Positions 22,064-30,292 of a DNA stretch of 64,000 nt are shown piece by piece (within the stretch, counting starts at the first letter, position 1; every line of letters begins with the position of its first letter). The notes under the pieces were generated by a model. It did no database searches and was not told the DNA's origin. It was given only the letters and a program-made list of their open reading frames with translations. The stretch is from SHZI01 sp038214295 (GTDB lineage Bacteria > Pseudomonadota > Gammaproteobacteria > Steroidobacterales > GCA-2729495). Location: positions 7,256 to 71,255 of the forward strand of contig JBBQSA010000012.1 of NCBI GenBank assembly GCA_038214295.1, written 5' to 3'. The position numbers and the translations under genes were made by a program.

Positions 22064-25021
22064 ATGAACTTATCAGTCATTCTTTGGGGCATTCCGCAGG
22101 CAATGCGGGCGGCTGCCACCGTTTACCCTGTGTACGCGGCGCGCCTCAAGGAACGAAACCTCGTCGTCCAGTTCAAGCTGAAGGACAAGCCGCAGGGCCG
22201 CTGGATCAAGCTCGAGAACGGCAAGATCAGCTCAAGGAACGGGCTTCACAAGAAGCCGGACGTGACGCTCTGGTTCAAGAACCAGGAGATCGCGGAAGAG
22301 TTCCTGACGCCGCCCTTCGACCAGCTGGTGCGCATCGACGCCGCGAAGAATTTCAAGATCGGCATGGAGGGGCCGGACGAGCTCGCGGTCTGGTTCATGT
22401 CGACGCTGGCGCGCATGGAGACGATGACCTGGAAGAGCGGCACCGACCTGGGCGATGGTGTCACGCGCTACACCAACGGCACGAATGGCGGGCCGGTCTT
22501 CGTCTACGTGAAGGACGGCAAGATCATCCGGACCACGCCGATTGATTTCGATGCCGACGATGCGCAGCCCTGGACAATCGAGGCCCGCGGCAAGACCTTT
22601 GCGCCACCCCGCAAGACGACGCTGGCCGCGCACGGCATGTGCCAGAAATCCATGGTGTATTCGAAGGAACGAATTCTCTATCCCATGAAGCGGGTCGATT
22701 TCGACCCGAACGGTGAGCGCAATATCCAGAATCGTGGCAAGTCGGAGTTCGTGCGCATCAGCTGGGAGGAGGCGCTGAATATTGTTTCCGGCGAGATCAG
22801 GCGCTGCAAGTCGGTCGGTCCCGGCGCCATCGCGGTCGCCAACGGTTCCCACCACCAGTGGGGGAACCTCGGTCACTACCTCAGTGCCTTCAATCGCTTC
22901 TGGAACCTGGTCGGTGTGACCAAGCTGGTCCACAACCCCGACAGCTGGGAAGGCTGGTTCTGGGGCGCGATGCACCACTGGGGCAACAGCATGCGTCTAG
23001 GCGCTGCCGAGCCCTACGGCACCGTGGAAGACTGCCTCAAGGAAGCCGAGATGATCGTCTTTTGGTCCAGCGATCCCGATGCGACCTACGGCTTCGATGG
23101 CACGCGACGCCGGGCCTGGGCCAAGGAACTCGGCATCAAGATGGTGCACATCGACCCGTACATGAACCACACGGCGGCCCACCTGGGTGGCAAGTGGATC
23201 TCGCCCAAGCCCGGCACGGATGCCGCGTTTGCCCAGGCGCTGTGCCACGTGTGGATCACGGAGGATCTTTACGACAGGGAATTCGTGGCGAAACGCACCA
23301 CGGGTTTCGACGAGTGGAAAGCGTACGTTCTCGGCGAAACCGACGGCACACCCAAGACCCCCGAGTGGCAGGAGTCCGAAACCGGCGTGCCGGCCCGCGA
23401 CGTCCGTGCGCTGGCCCGGGAATGGGGCAGCAAGAAGACCTACCTCGGCGCCGGCAGCTGGGGCAGTGGCGTCGGTGGCGCCTGCCGCGGCCCGATGGGC
23501 GTGCAGTGGGCCCGGATGATGACCATCCTCGGCGCGATGCAGGGCCTGGGGCGGCCTGGCTCCAATTTCGGCAACCTGCAGTTCGGCACGCCGCTCGATT
23601 TCAACTTCTATTTCCCCGGCTACGCCGAAGGCAGCATGTCCGGTGACCTGGCCTACAGCGCCAACGCGGCCAACAACTACCAGCGCATGCCGCACATCGT
23701 GACCATGAGCTCGGTCCGGCAGGCCATTCCCCGGATGTACCTGCCCGAGGCCATCATGAACGGCAAGGCGATGGGGTATCTCACCGCCGTGGACTCCGTG
23801 CAGGGCCAGTTCTTCCCCTTCGGCTACCCGTCACCCGGTCACGTGCCGGTGCAGATGATCTACAAATACGGCAGCGCGTCCTTCGGCACCATGGTCAACG
23901 CCAATCGCTGGGTGCGGATGTATCAGCACGAAAACCTGAAATTCGTTGTCAACCAGTCGGTCTGGAACGAGGGCGAGACGCGGTTCTCGGACGTCATCCT
24001 GCCCGCGTGCTCGGTGTTCGAGCGCTGGGACATCAGTGAAGAGCTGAATGTCGGCGCCGGATACGTGCACCACATGTACTCGATGTGTAACCACCGCGTG
24101 ATCAACATGCAGCACAAGGCCATCGAGCCGCTGGGCGAGTCCAAGTCCGACTACGACATCTTCCTTGCCATCTCGGAAAAGCTCGACATGGGCTCGGTGT
24201 ACTCCGAAGGTGGCAACACGGAGCTCGACTGGTGCAAGCGAGTGTTCGATTCGTCCGATGTGTCCAAGCACATTTCCTGGCGGGAGTTCCTGAAGAAGGG
24301 CTACTACGTCGTGCCGGCGGAGCCGGAAGGATCCCGGGCCCCCACCGCCTACAAGTGGTTCTACGAGGGCCGGAAGAAGGACGTGCCCGAGCCGTACCCG
24401 CTGCCGTCGGACTACGTCGGCAAGTTTGGCGACGGGCTGCAGACGCCCTCAGGGAAGTACGAGTTCATTCCCACGACGCTCGGCCGTTTCGATGACCCGG
24501 ACCGGCCGCCGCTGAACCGGTACATGCCAGCCTACGAGGACCCGAAGAAAGACGCGGAACTGGCCGAATACCCGTTGCAGCTGCTCTCGCCGCACTCCCG
24601 CTACCCGTTCCACGTCATGGGCGACGACGAGGGCAGTTCCCTCCGCGATATCCGGGAACATCGCGTGAAGGTCGACGGCCACCATTACCTCGTGGCCCGC
24701 ATTAACCGGCACGATGCGGAGGCGCGCGGGGTCAAGAATGACGACCTCATCCGGCTGTGGAACAACCGCGGCTCGATCGTCTGCGCCGCGCAGCTCACCG
24801 ACCGGATCCGGCCCGGAGTCGTCAGCGCGTCGACCGCGTCGGCGACCTATCGGCCGATGGGCGAGCCGGGCAAGTCGACTGACCTCGGCGGTTGCGTCAA
24901 CCTGCTGAATACCAGCAAGTCGATTACCAGGAAGAGTCACGGCATACAGCCGAACTGCACGCTGATCCAGTTTGAGAAGTGGACTGGCGTGGATACCTGG
25001 AAGCCGGTGGAGGCAGCGTAA
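22064..25021 (+). CDS. Pyrogallol transhydroxylase-like molybdopterin subunit with N-terminal SCP2-like domain
   Basis: A 985-aa molybdopterin oxidoreductase. From about residue 139 it follows the large subunit of Pelobacter acidigallici pyrogallol-phloroglucinol transhydroxylase closely (recalled, not aligned): GGPVFVYVKDGKIIRTTP, NPDSWEGW, MIVFWSSDP, FYFPGYAEG, NQSVWNEGE. Counterparts of its catalytic His144, Asp174 and Tyr404 are His263, Asp293 and Tyr520, and the Ser Mo ligand is Ser294. There is no N-terminal Fe-S motif and no Tat signal, as in the Pelobacter enzyme, so it is cytoplasmic. Residues 1-130 are extra and resemble an SCP2 sterol-carrier fold (RWIKLENGKIS, KPDVTLWF, FKIGMEGPDELA). 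GGAG precedes the ATG. The stop overlaps the beta-subunit start by one base (TAATG). Confidence 0.85.
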   Translation: MNLSVILWGIPQAMRAAATVYPVYAARLKERNLVVQFKLKDKPQGRWIKLENGKISSRNGLHKKPDVTLWFKNQEIAEEFLTPPFDQLVRIDAAKNFKIGMEGPDELAVWFMSTLARMETMTWKSGTDLGDGVTRYTNGTNGGPVFVYVKDGKIIRTTPIDFDADDAQPWTIEARGKTFAPPRKTTLAAHGMCQKSMVYSKERILYPMKRVDFDPNGERNIQNRGKSEFVRISWEEALNIVSGEIRRCKSVGPGAIAVANGSHHQWGNLGHYLSAFNRFWNLVGVTKLVHNPDSWEGWFWGAMHHWGNSMRLGAAEPYGTVEDCLKEAEMIVFWSSDPDATYGFDGTRRRAWAKELGIKMVHIDPYMNHTAAHLGGKWISPKPGTDAAFAQALCHVWITEDLYDREFVAKRTTGFDEWKAYVLGETDGTPKTPEWQESETGVPARDVRALAREWGSKKTYLGAGSWGSGVGGACRGPMGVQWARMMTILGAMQGLGRPGSNFGNLQFGTPLDFNFYFPGYAEGSMSGDLAYSANAANNYQRMPHIVTMSSVRQAIPRMYLPEAIMNGKAMGYLTAVDSVQGQFFPFGYPSPGHVPVQMIYKYGSASFGTMVNANRWVRMYQHENLKFVVNQSVWNEGETRFSDVILPACSVFERWDISEELNVGAGYVHHMYSMCNHRVINMQHKAIEPLGESKSDYDIFLAISEKLDMGSVYSEGGNTELDWCKRVFDSSDVSKHISWREFLKKGYYVVPAEPEGSRAPTAYKWFYEGRKKDVPEPYPLPSDYVGKFGDGLQTPSGKYEFIPTTLGRFDDPDRPPLNRYMPAYEDPKKDAELAEYPLQLLSPHSRYPFHVMGDDEGSSLRDIREHRVKVDGHHYLVARINRHDAEARGVKNDDLIRLWNNRGSIVCAAQLTDRIRPGVVSASTASATYRPMGEPGKSTDLGGCVNLLNTSKSITRKSHGIQPNCTLIQFEKWTGVDTWKPVEAA

Positions 25022-25875
25022 TGGCCAAGAAATGGAACCTGATCGTCGACGTGGCGCGTTGCGATAACTGCCGGATCTGCTTCCTGGCTGCCAAGGACGA
25101 GTACATCGGCAACGACTTTCCCGGGTACTCGGCCGCGCAACCGGCGCAGGGGCATAACTGGATTGACATCGAGCGCAAGGAGCGCGGCAGCTACCCGCTG
25201 GTCGAGGCGCACTTCATGCCGGTGATGTGCAATCACTGCGATGATGCGCCGTGCATGAAGGCCGCCAAGAACGGCGCCATTACCAGGCGCGAAGACGGCA
25301 TCGTCATCATCGATCCGGAGAAATCGAAGGGACAGAAGCAGATCGTGGACGCCTGCCCCTACGGGGCGATTTCCTGGAACGAGGAGAGGCAGATTCCGCA
25401 GGCGTGGATTTTTGACGCGCACCTGCTTGACCAGGGCTGGACGCAACCTCGCGCCGAGCAGTCCTGCCCGACCGATGTGTTCCGGTCGGTCAAGGTCGAA
25501 GACCAGGAGATGCAGCGGATCAGGGACGAGGAGGGCCTGGAAGTCTTGCAGCCAGAACTGGGGACCAGGCCCCGCGTGTATTACAAGAATCTGTACCTGA
25601 TGACTCGCTGCTTTGCCGGCGGGTCGGTGGTGGCCGACGTCGGCGGCGTTGAGGAGTGTGCTGAAGGCGCCGTCGCGGTGCTGAAAAGGAACGGCAGCGA
25701 GGTCGGCCGGGCGACGACGGACACTTTCGGTGAGTTCAAGATCGACGGGCTGGAGCCGAACAGTGGGCCCTACCAGCTGGAAGTCTCCGGGCCGGCAGGC
25801 CGTTTCTCGCTGCAGTTCGATCTCGGCGACGAAAGCCCCTACCTGGGCGTCATGAAGCTGTCGGCTGCAGCCTAG
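25021..25875 (+). CDS. Iron-sulfur subunit of the transhydroxylase-like enzyme, with C-terminal Ig-like domain
   Basis: A 284-aa small subunit. Residues 1-200 are ferredoxin-like; residues about 200-284 form a Cna_B/transthyretin-like domain (GRATTDTFGEFKIDGL), as recalled in the Pelobacter small subunit. Intact cluster sets are Cys14/17/20 with Cys149 and Cys70/73/78 with Cys112. The third cluster expected in the family is gone: its four ligand positions are Ala24, Trp129, Asp132 and Ala145. PELGTRPRVYYKNLY near 178-192 matches the family. The missing cluster would change or end the internal electron path, but the Pelobacter reaction is redox-neutral overall. The ATG overlaps the large-subunit stop by one base. 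Confidence 0.87.
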   Translation: MAKKWNLIVDVARCDNCRICFLAAKDEYIGNDFPGYSAAQPAQGHNWIDIERKERGSYPLVEAHFMPVMCNHCDDAPCMKAAKNGAITRREDGIVIIDPEKSKGQKQIVDACPYGAISWNEERQIPQAWIFDAHLLDQGWTQPRAEQSCPTDVFRSVKVEDQEMQRIRDEEGLEVLQPELGTRPRVYYKNLYLMTRCFAGGSVVADVGGVEECAEGAVAVLKRNGSEVGRATTDTFGEFKIDGLEPNSGPYQLEVSGPAGRFSLQFDLGDESPYLGVMKLSAAA

Positions 25876-25894
25876 CGCTGCCTGGAGAACAGGA

Positions 25895-26746
25895 ATGATC
25901 CTACTGACGGGTGTAACGGGCAAGATCGGCGGCGAAACGGCGAAACAGCTGGTCGCGAAGGGCGCGACGTACCGGGCGCTGGTCCGCGACGCCGCCAAGG
26001 CCGCCGAGCTGAAAGCGGCCGGCGTGGAACTGGTGGTCGGCGACATCGCCGATCCCGGCACCGTGAAGCGCGCGCTGACCGGCGTTGACAGGGCCTTCCT
26101 GCTGCTGCCAAACGGCGAGCATCAGGAGGCTTACGAGAAGCAGTTCACCGACCTGTGCGTGGCGGCCGGCGTGAAGCACCTGGTGAAGATGTCGTCCATG
26201 GAGGCGGTGGTTACGGCGAAGTCGCCGATTCCGCGGGCCCACTGGGCCGTCGAGGAGTACATCCGTGCTGCGGGGTTGCCCTGGACCATGGTCAAGCCCA
26301 ACTTCTTCATGCAGAACCTGCTGGGCAGTGCCCGCAGCATCAAGGATCAGGGCAAGTTCTCCCTGCCGATGGGCGAGGGAACGACCGGTATGGCGGACGC
26401 CCGCGACATCGGTGCGGTCTGTGCCGAGGTGCTGACGGGCAAGGGGCATGCCGGGCAGAGTTACGAGATCACCGGTCCGGAAGTACTCACGTTCCACGCT
26501 GTGGCAGTGCGCTTTACCGAGGTGCTCGGCAAGCCGGTCGAGTATGTGCCGATGCCCATGGACCAGTTCCGCGAGCGCATGGCCAATGTCCTTAAGCCCT
26601 GGCACCTGGATGCCGTCTGCCAGCTGTTCCAGGAAATTGCCGAGATCGGTCTCGATCACACGACCGGCACCTTCAGGAAGCTGATGGGCCGCGACCCTGT
26701 TTCTCTCGCGCAGTTCATTCGGGACAACGTGGCGTTGTTCAGGTAA
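25895..26746 (+). CDS. NmrA/SDR-a5-type NAD(P)-binding oxidoreductase
   Basis: A 283-aa Rossmann protein of the atypical SDR (NmrA-like, QOR2 or azoreductase-type) group. The nucleotide motif TGVTGKIGG starts at residue 5; GDIADPGTVKRAL, VKMSSMEA and PFFMQN-like VKPNFFMQN near 143-151 fit the group, and the Tyr-x3-Lys motif is absent as usual. Such proteins reduce quinones or act as redox sensors. It begins 19 bases after the Fe-S subunit with AGGA before the ATG, so it is probably the third gene of that operon. A quinone or enone product of the molybdoenzyme is a possible substrate. Confidence 0.82.
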   Translation: MILLTGVTGKIGGETAKQLVAKGATYRALVRDAAKAAELKAAGVELVVGDIADPGTVKRALTGVDRAFLLLPNGEHQEAYEKQFTDLCVAAGVKHLVKMSSMEAVVTAKSPIPRAHWAVEEYIRAAGLPWTMVKPNFFMQNLLGSARSIKDQGKFSLPMGEGTTGMADARDIGAVCAEVLTGKGHAGQSYEITGPEVLTFHAVAVRFTEVLGKPVEYVPMPMDQFRERMANVLKPWHLDAVCQLFQEIAEIGLDHTTGTFRKLMGRDPVSLAQFIRDNVALFR

Positions 26747-26755
26747 CGGTGGCGC

Positions 26756-26774
26756 GGGCAGGTGTTGCCTGCCC
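26756..26774 (+). terminator. Hairpin after the NmrA-like gene
   Basis: GGGCAGG (26756-26762) pairs with CCTGCCC (26768-26774) around a 5-base loop, ten bases after the stop. No T-run follows, so it is a weak or Rho-assisted terminator at best. Confidence 0.35.
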
Positions 26775-26790
26775 ATGAAAGCCCGCCGCC

Positions 26791-27693
26791 ATGCACGAGA
26801 ACGACTGGACCATCATCTACGAGTCGCGGCGCCGCTGGGCCTGCCAGGAGCAGGCCCTCGTACTGAATGCCCTGGGCATCCCCCACATGATTGCGGACGG
26901 GCCGCGCAACGCGGCCCTGCTGCTCGTCCCCGCGGAGCACGCGGACACGGCGCGGGAGCAGCTCCGGCTGTATGCCATCGAGAACCGGCGCCGTATCCCG
27001 TCGGCAGCTCTCAAGCTGCATGGCCTCGGCCTGCCCGGTGTGGCCGGTTATGCCATCGTGCTGGTCGGCGCCTTCCTCGTGCAGGGCCGGGTGGCATTCG
27101 GCGTCGACTGGCTCGGGGCAGGCAGCCTCGATGGAGCGGCGGTGCGCAACGGTGAGTGGTGGCGGGTACTTACTGCGCTGACCTTGCACGCTGACGGCGG
27201 GCACCTGATCGCCAACCTGCTTTTTGGGGCCCTGTTCGGAGCCTTCGCCGGCCAGTTCCTGGGCTCGGGCGTTGCGTGGGCCGCCATCCTGGTAGCGGCA
27301 GGCGCCGGCAACGCGCTCGATCTCTTCCTGTTACCGCCGTCGCACCGGGCCATCGGGGCATCGACAGCCGTCTTTACCGCACTGGGGCTCATCGCTGCGC
27401 TGATGTGGCGAGCCGAGGCCCGCAGCATGTCGAGCTGGGCGCGACGCTTCGCACCGCTGATCGGCGCGGTCGTGCTGCTGGCCTACATTGGCACGGGCGA
27501 TGCCCAGACCGATGCGGTGGCGCACCTGACCGGCTTCATTGCCGGGCTCTTCATGGGCGCCGCGTTCGACGTGGGCCGGCCCCGCTGGCTGCAGTCCACA
27601 GGCGTCCAGGCGGCAGCCGGGCTGGGGACGGTCGTGTTGCTGGCCGCCTGCTGGTGGCTCGCGGTCGGGGCGTGGCGCGCCGGCTTGGCCTGA
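26791..27693 (+). CDS. Rhomboid-family intramembrane serine protease with N-terminal DUF2007-like domain
   Basis: A 300-aa membrane protein. Residues 1-65 look like the small DUF2007-type domain (AALLLVPAEHADTAREQL); residues 80-298 carry about seven membrane helices. Rhomboid landmarks are His138-x3-Asn142 in HLIAN, Ser191 in GAST and His245 in VAHLTG. The usual GxSG reads GAST, so the residue after the nucleophile is Thr instead of Gly. The Ser-His dyad is intact and activity is plausible. It is followed 43 bases later by an MFS gene. Confidence 0.87.
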   Translation: MHENDWTIIYESRRRWACQEQALVLNALGIPHMIADGPRNAALLLVPAEHADTAREQLRLYAIENRRRIPSAALKLHGLGLPGVAGYAIVLVGAFLVQGRVAFGVDWLGAGSLDGAAVRNGEWWRVLTALTLHADGGHLIANLLFGALFGAFAGQFLGSGVAWAAILVAAGAGNALDLFLLPPSHRAIGASTAVFTALGLIAALMWRAEARSMSSWARRFAPLIGAVVLLAYIGTGDAQTDAVAHLTGFIAGLFMGAAFDVGRPRWLQSTGVQAAAGLGTVVLLAACWWLAVGAWRAGLA

Positions 27694-27736
27694 TCACCGC
27701 CAGTCGCTATCCTGCCCCGGCACTCGGGGGATCCAC

Positions 27737-29092
27737 ATGCAGACTCAGAATACGGGGCAACCGGCCACGCCTGCCGGCGCCGAGCCGTGGCCGCGGCCGG
27801 GTATCGCCTGGTACGCCGTCGTCATCCTCGTCATTGCCTTCATCTTTTCCTTTGTCGACCGGATCATCATCGCGATGCTGGTCGAGCCCCTGAAGCAGGA
27901 CCTGGGGCTCAGCGACACCCAGCTGGGGCTGCTGCAGGGACTGGCGTTCGCCGTGTTCTACGCCACGGTCGGGCTGCCCATCGGCCGCTGGGCCGACCGC
28001 TACAGCCGCCGGGCCATCATCGGCTGGGGCATCTTCTTCTGGAGCATCATGACGGCCGTCTGCGGCCTGGCCCGCGGTTTCGTCGAGCTGTTCCTGGCCC
28101 GTGTAGGCGTCGGCGTGGGGGAGGCGGCCCTGTCGCCGGCGGCGTACTCGATGATTGCCGACCTCTTTCCCCGGGAGAAGCTGGGCCGTGCGCTCGGCGT
28201 CTACCAGGCTGGCGCCTTCTTTGGCGCGGGGTTGTCTTTCCTTGTCGGCGGCCTGGTGATCCGGGCCGTCGCCAGTGCGGGCCCGATGTCCCTGCCGCTC
28301 GTCGGGGACGTCAAGGCCTGGCAAGTGGTCTTCTTCACGGTCGGCCTGCCCGGACTCCTGGTCGCGTTGCTGATGCTGACGGTGCGGGAGCCCGTGCGGC
28401 GTGGCCGCGTGACGGCGGGCCGCGCCGGGCTGCCGCTCGGTGACGTGCTGCGCTACGCGGTCGAGCGCTGGCGCGTGTTCGTGCTCCACTTCATCGGCTT
28501 TGCCCTGCTCGCGGTGCCGATCACCACGATCATCACCTGGGCTTTCGTGTACTTCACCCGTGTCCTTGCCTTCACGCCCCCCGAGGCAGCGCTACGTCTC
28601 GGCGGGCTGCTGGTGATCCTGTCGCCACTGGGCGTCTATGCCGGGGGCTGGCTGGCCGACCTGCTGCAGCGGCGCGGCTACCGGGACGCCACGCTCCGGG
28701 TGGCGCTGTTCGCGGCCGCCGGGCTGCTGCCGCTCAGCGCGGTCTCCGCCTTCGTCACCGACCGGGACCAGGTCATTCCGCTCTTCGGCCTGCTGATCTT
28801 CTTCGCCAGCCTGTCCATGGCGCTGGCCCCGGCCGCGCTCCAGGTGGTGACGCCGAACCAGATGCGGGGCCAGGTCTCGGCGGTGTGGATGCTGGTGCTG
28901 AACCTCGTGACGGCCGGCGCCGGACCGTCAGCGGTCGGCGTGATCAACGACTACGTGTTCGGGGATCCGCTGGCTGTGGGCAAGTCTGTCGCGCTGGTGA
29001 GCTGTATCAGCGTGCCGCTGGCGGCACTGGCGCTCTGGTCCGCAATGGCGCCCTTCCGGAAGGCGGCCGCCGAGCAGGCTGTGGCGGGGTAG
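27737..29092 (+). CDS. MFS transporter, spinster-like
   Basis: A 451-aa, twelve-helix major facilitator. The start ATG at 27737 has a GGGGGA site. SFVDRIIIAMLVEPLKQDLGLSDTQLGLL near 36-64 and GRWADRYSRR near 84-93 are typical of the spinster/hexuronate-like MFS group common in catabolic loci of proteobacteria. Substrate unknown. It converges with the TauD-type gene across 18 bases. Confidence 0.88.
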   Translation: MQTQNTGQPATPAGAEPWPRPGIAWYAVVILVIAFIFSFVDRIIIAMLVEPLKQDLGLSDTQLGLLQGLAFAVFYATVGLPIGRWADRYSRRAIIGWGIFFWSIMTAVCGLARGFVELFLARVGVGVGEAALSPAAYSMIADLFPREKLGRALGVYQAGAFFGAGLSFLVGGLVIRAVASAGPMSLPLVGDVKAWQVVFFTVGLPGLLVALLMLTVREPVRRGRVTAGRAGLPLGDVLRYAVERWRVFVLHFIGFALLAVPITTIITWAFVYFTRVLAFTPPEAALRLGGLLVILSPLGVYAGGWLADLLQRRGYRDATLRVALFAAAGLLPLSAVSAFVTDRDQVIPLFGLLIFFASLSMALAPAALQVVTPNQMRGQVSAVWMLVLNLVTAGAGPSAVGVINDYVFGDPLAVGKSVALVSCISVPLAALALWSAMAPFRKAAAEQAVAG

Positions 29093-29110
29093 GCCCCGCC
29101 AGGCGCCGGG

Positions 29111-30103
29111 TCAGCGTGCCGATTTGGCGCCATGCCCGTAGGCCAGCTCGGGCGTGGTGTCGAAAAGCTCTTCGGTACGCACAAAAGGCACGTCGCCGAA
29201 TTCCAGGACTTTCTCCCGCTCCGGGTGCAGGGATGGCCGCTGGTCATCGACTACTGGTATCCGGTGCATCAGCCGGAACGCCGGGAAGAAATCGTTGATA
29301 CCCCGGTGCTGCGTGCAGCGGTTGTCCCACATGGCCACCGAGCCATTTTCCCAGTGAAAGCGGCATTGGAATTCCGGCTGGTAGCTGTGCCGGTAGAGAT
29401 ACTCCAGGAGGTTGTCGCTTTCGGTGCTCGTGAGCTCGACGATGTGGGAAGTCAGCAACTGGTTGACGTAGATGGACTTCCGTCCTGTTTCCGGGTGGCA
29501 GCGGAGCACCGGGTGAACCGCCGGTGGGTTGCGCTTCAGCATGTTCTCGACCGCGGTTGCGCCGTACTGCTTCAGGATGCCCATGCCGAAGGACTTGAGC
29601 AGGTTGTGCTCGGCAGTCAGTCCTTCCAGGAAGGTCTTCATCGGTGCCGACAGCGCGTCGTAGGCTTTCTCCATATCCACCCAGATTGTGTCGCCGCCGG
29701 CCAGGGGCATGTCGAGGCCACGCAGGACCGAGAACTTGGAGGGGTACGTGCGGAATGTGTCATCCGCATGCCAGTTGACGTCACTGCCAATGCGGCTCGA
29801 CTGGTCGTACTGCTGCTTGCGGATCATCGGGTAGCCGTCGAGGGGCGGGATCGCGCCCGGCCCTTGGGGCATGCCGAAGCGGCGGGCGAAAGCCAGGTGC
29901 TGGTCCTCGCTGAGCTTCTGGTCCCTGAAGAACAGGACCTTGAAATCCAGCAGTGCCTGGCGCAGTTCGGCGACGGTGTCGCCGCTGAGGCTGGCGGTGA
30001 GGTCCACCCCGCTGACGGTCGCGCCCAGAGCGCCGCTCAACGGCGTGGCGCCCATGTGGCGGTAGGTCGGCAGGGTGCGGCTGGCAACGAAGGCATAGCT
30101 CAT
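29111..30103 (-). CDS. TauD/TfdA-family Fe(II)/2-oxoglutarate dioxygenase
   Basis: A 330-aa jelly-roll dioxygenase that would couple 2-oxoglutarate decarboxylation to substrate hydroxylation. The iron facial triad is His112-x-Asp114 (WHADDTF) and His266 (CTQHRG), and Arg277 is at the expected 11 residues after the distal His for 2-oxoglutarate binding. The ATG at 30103 has AGGAA upstream. Members cleave taurine, 2,4-D, sulfate esters or carnitine precursors; the specificity loop does not settle which. It is divergent from the second TonB receptor, a common pairing for importing and cleaving an organic substrate. Confidence 0.9.
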   Translation of the reverse strand: MSYAFVASRTLPTYRHMGATPLSGALGATVSGVDLTASLSGDTVAELRQALLDFKVLFFRDQKLSEDQHLAFARRFGMPQGPGAIPPLDGYPMIRKQQYDQSSRIGSDVNWHADDTFRTYPSKFSVLRGLDMPLAGGDTIWVDMEKAYDALSAPMKTFLEGLTAEHNLLKSFGMGILKQYGATAVENMLKRNPPAVHPVLRCHPETGRKSIYVNQLLTSHIVELTSTESDNLLEYLYRHSYQPEFQCRFHWENGSVAMWDNRCTQHRGINDFFPAFRLMHRIPVVDDQRPSLHPEREKVLEFGDVPFVRTEELFDTTPELAYGHGAKSAR

Positions 30104-30292
30104 GGCGGAAATTCCTGGTGGCACGGCCGGGTCCCTCCAAGCGTAGGCCATTCGGCGGTAGTGCAGCCAGTCCGGGCAAGATCGCCGTGGCGGCTCAGCG
30201 CCGCTGCCAGTGGGGCTGGCGCTGGTCGTTACGGATGCGTTACATTTGCTTTATCCGCGTCGCTAACCGCGGCACCGGTCCGGGGGGGTCCG

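Noticed and set aside
29132..30292. N-terminal extension of the second TonB receptor
   Set aside because: The frame stays open, but it lies antisense to the TauD-type gene, and the signal peptide starts only at 30293.
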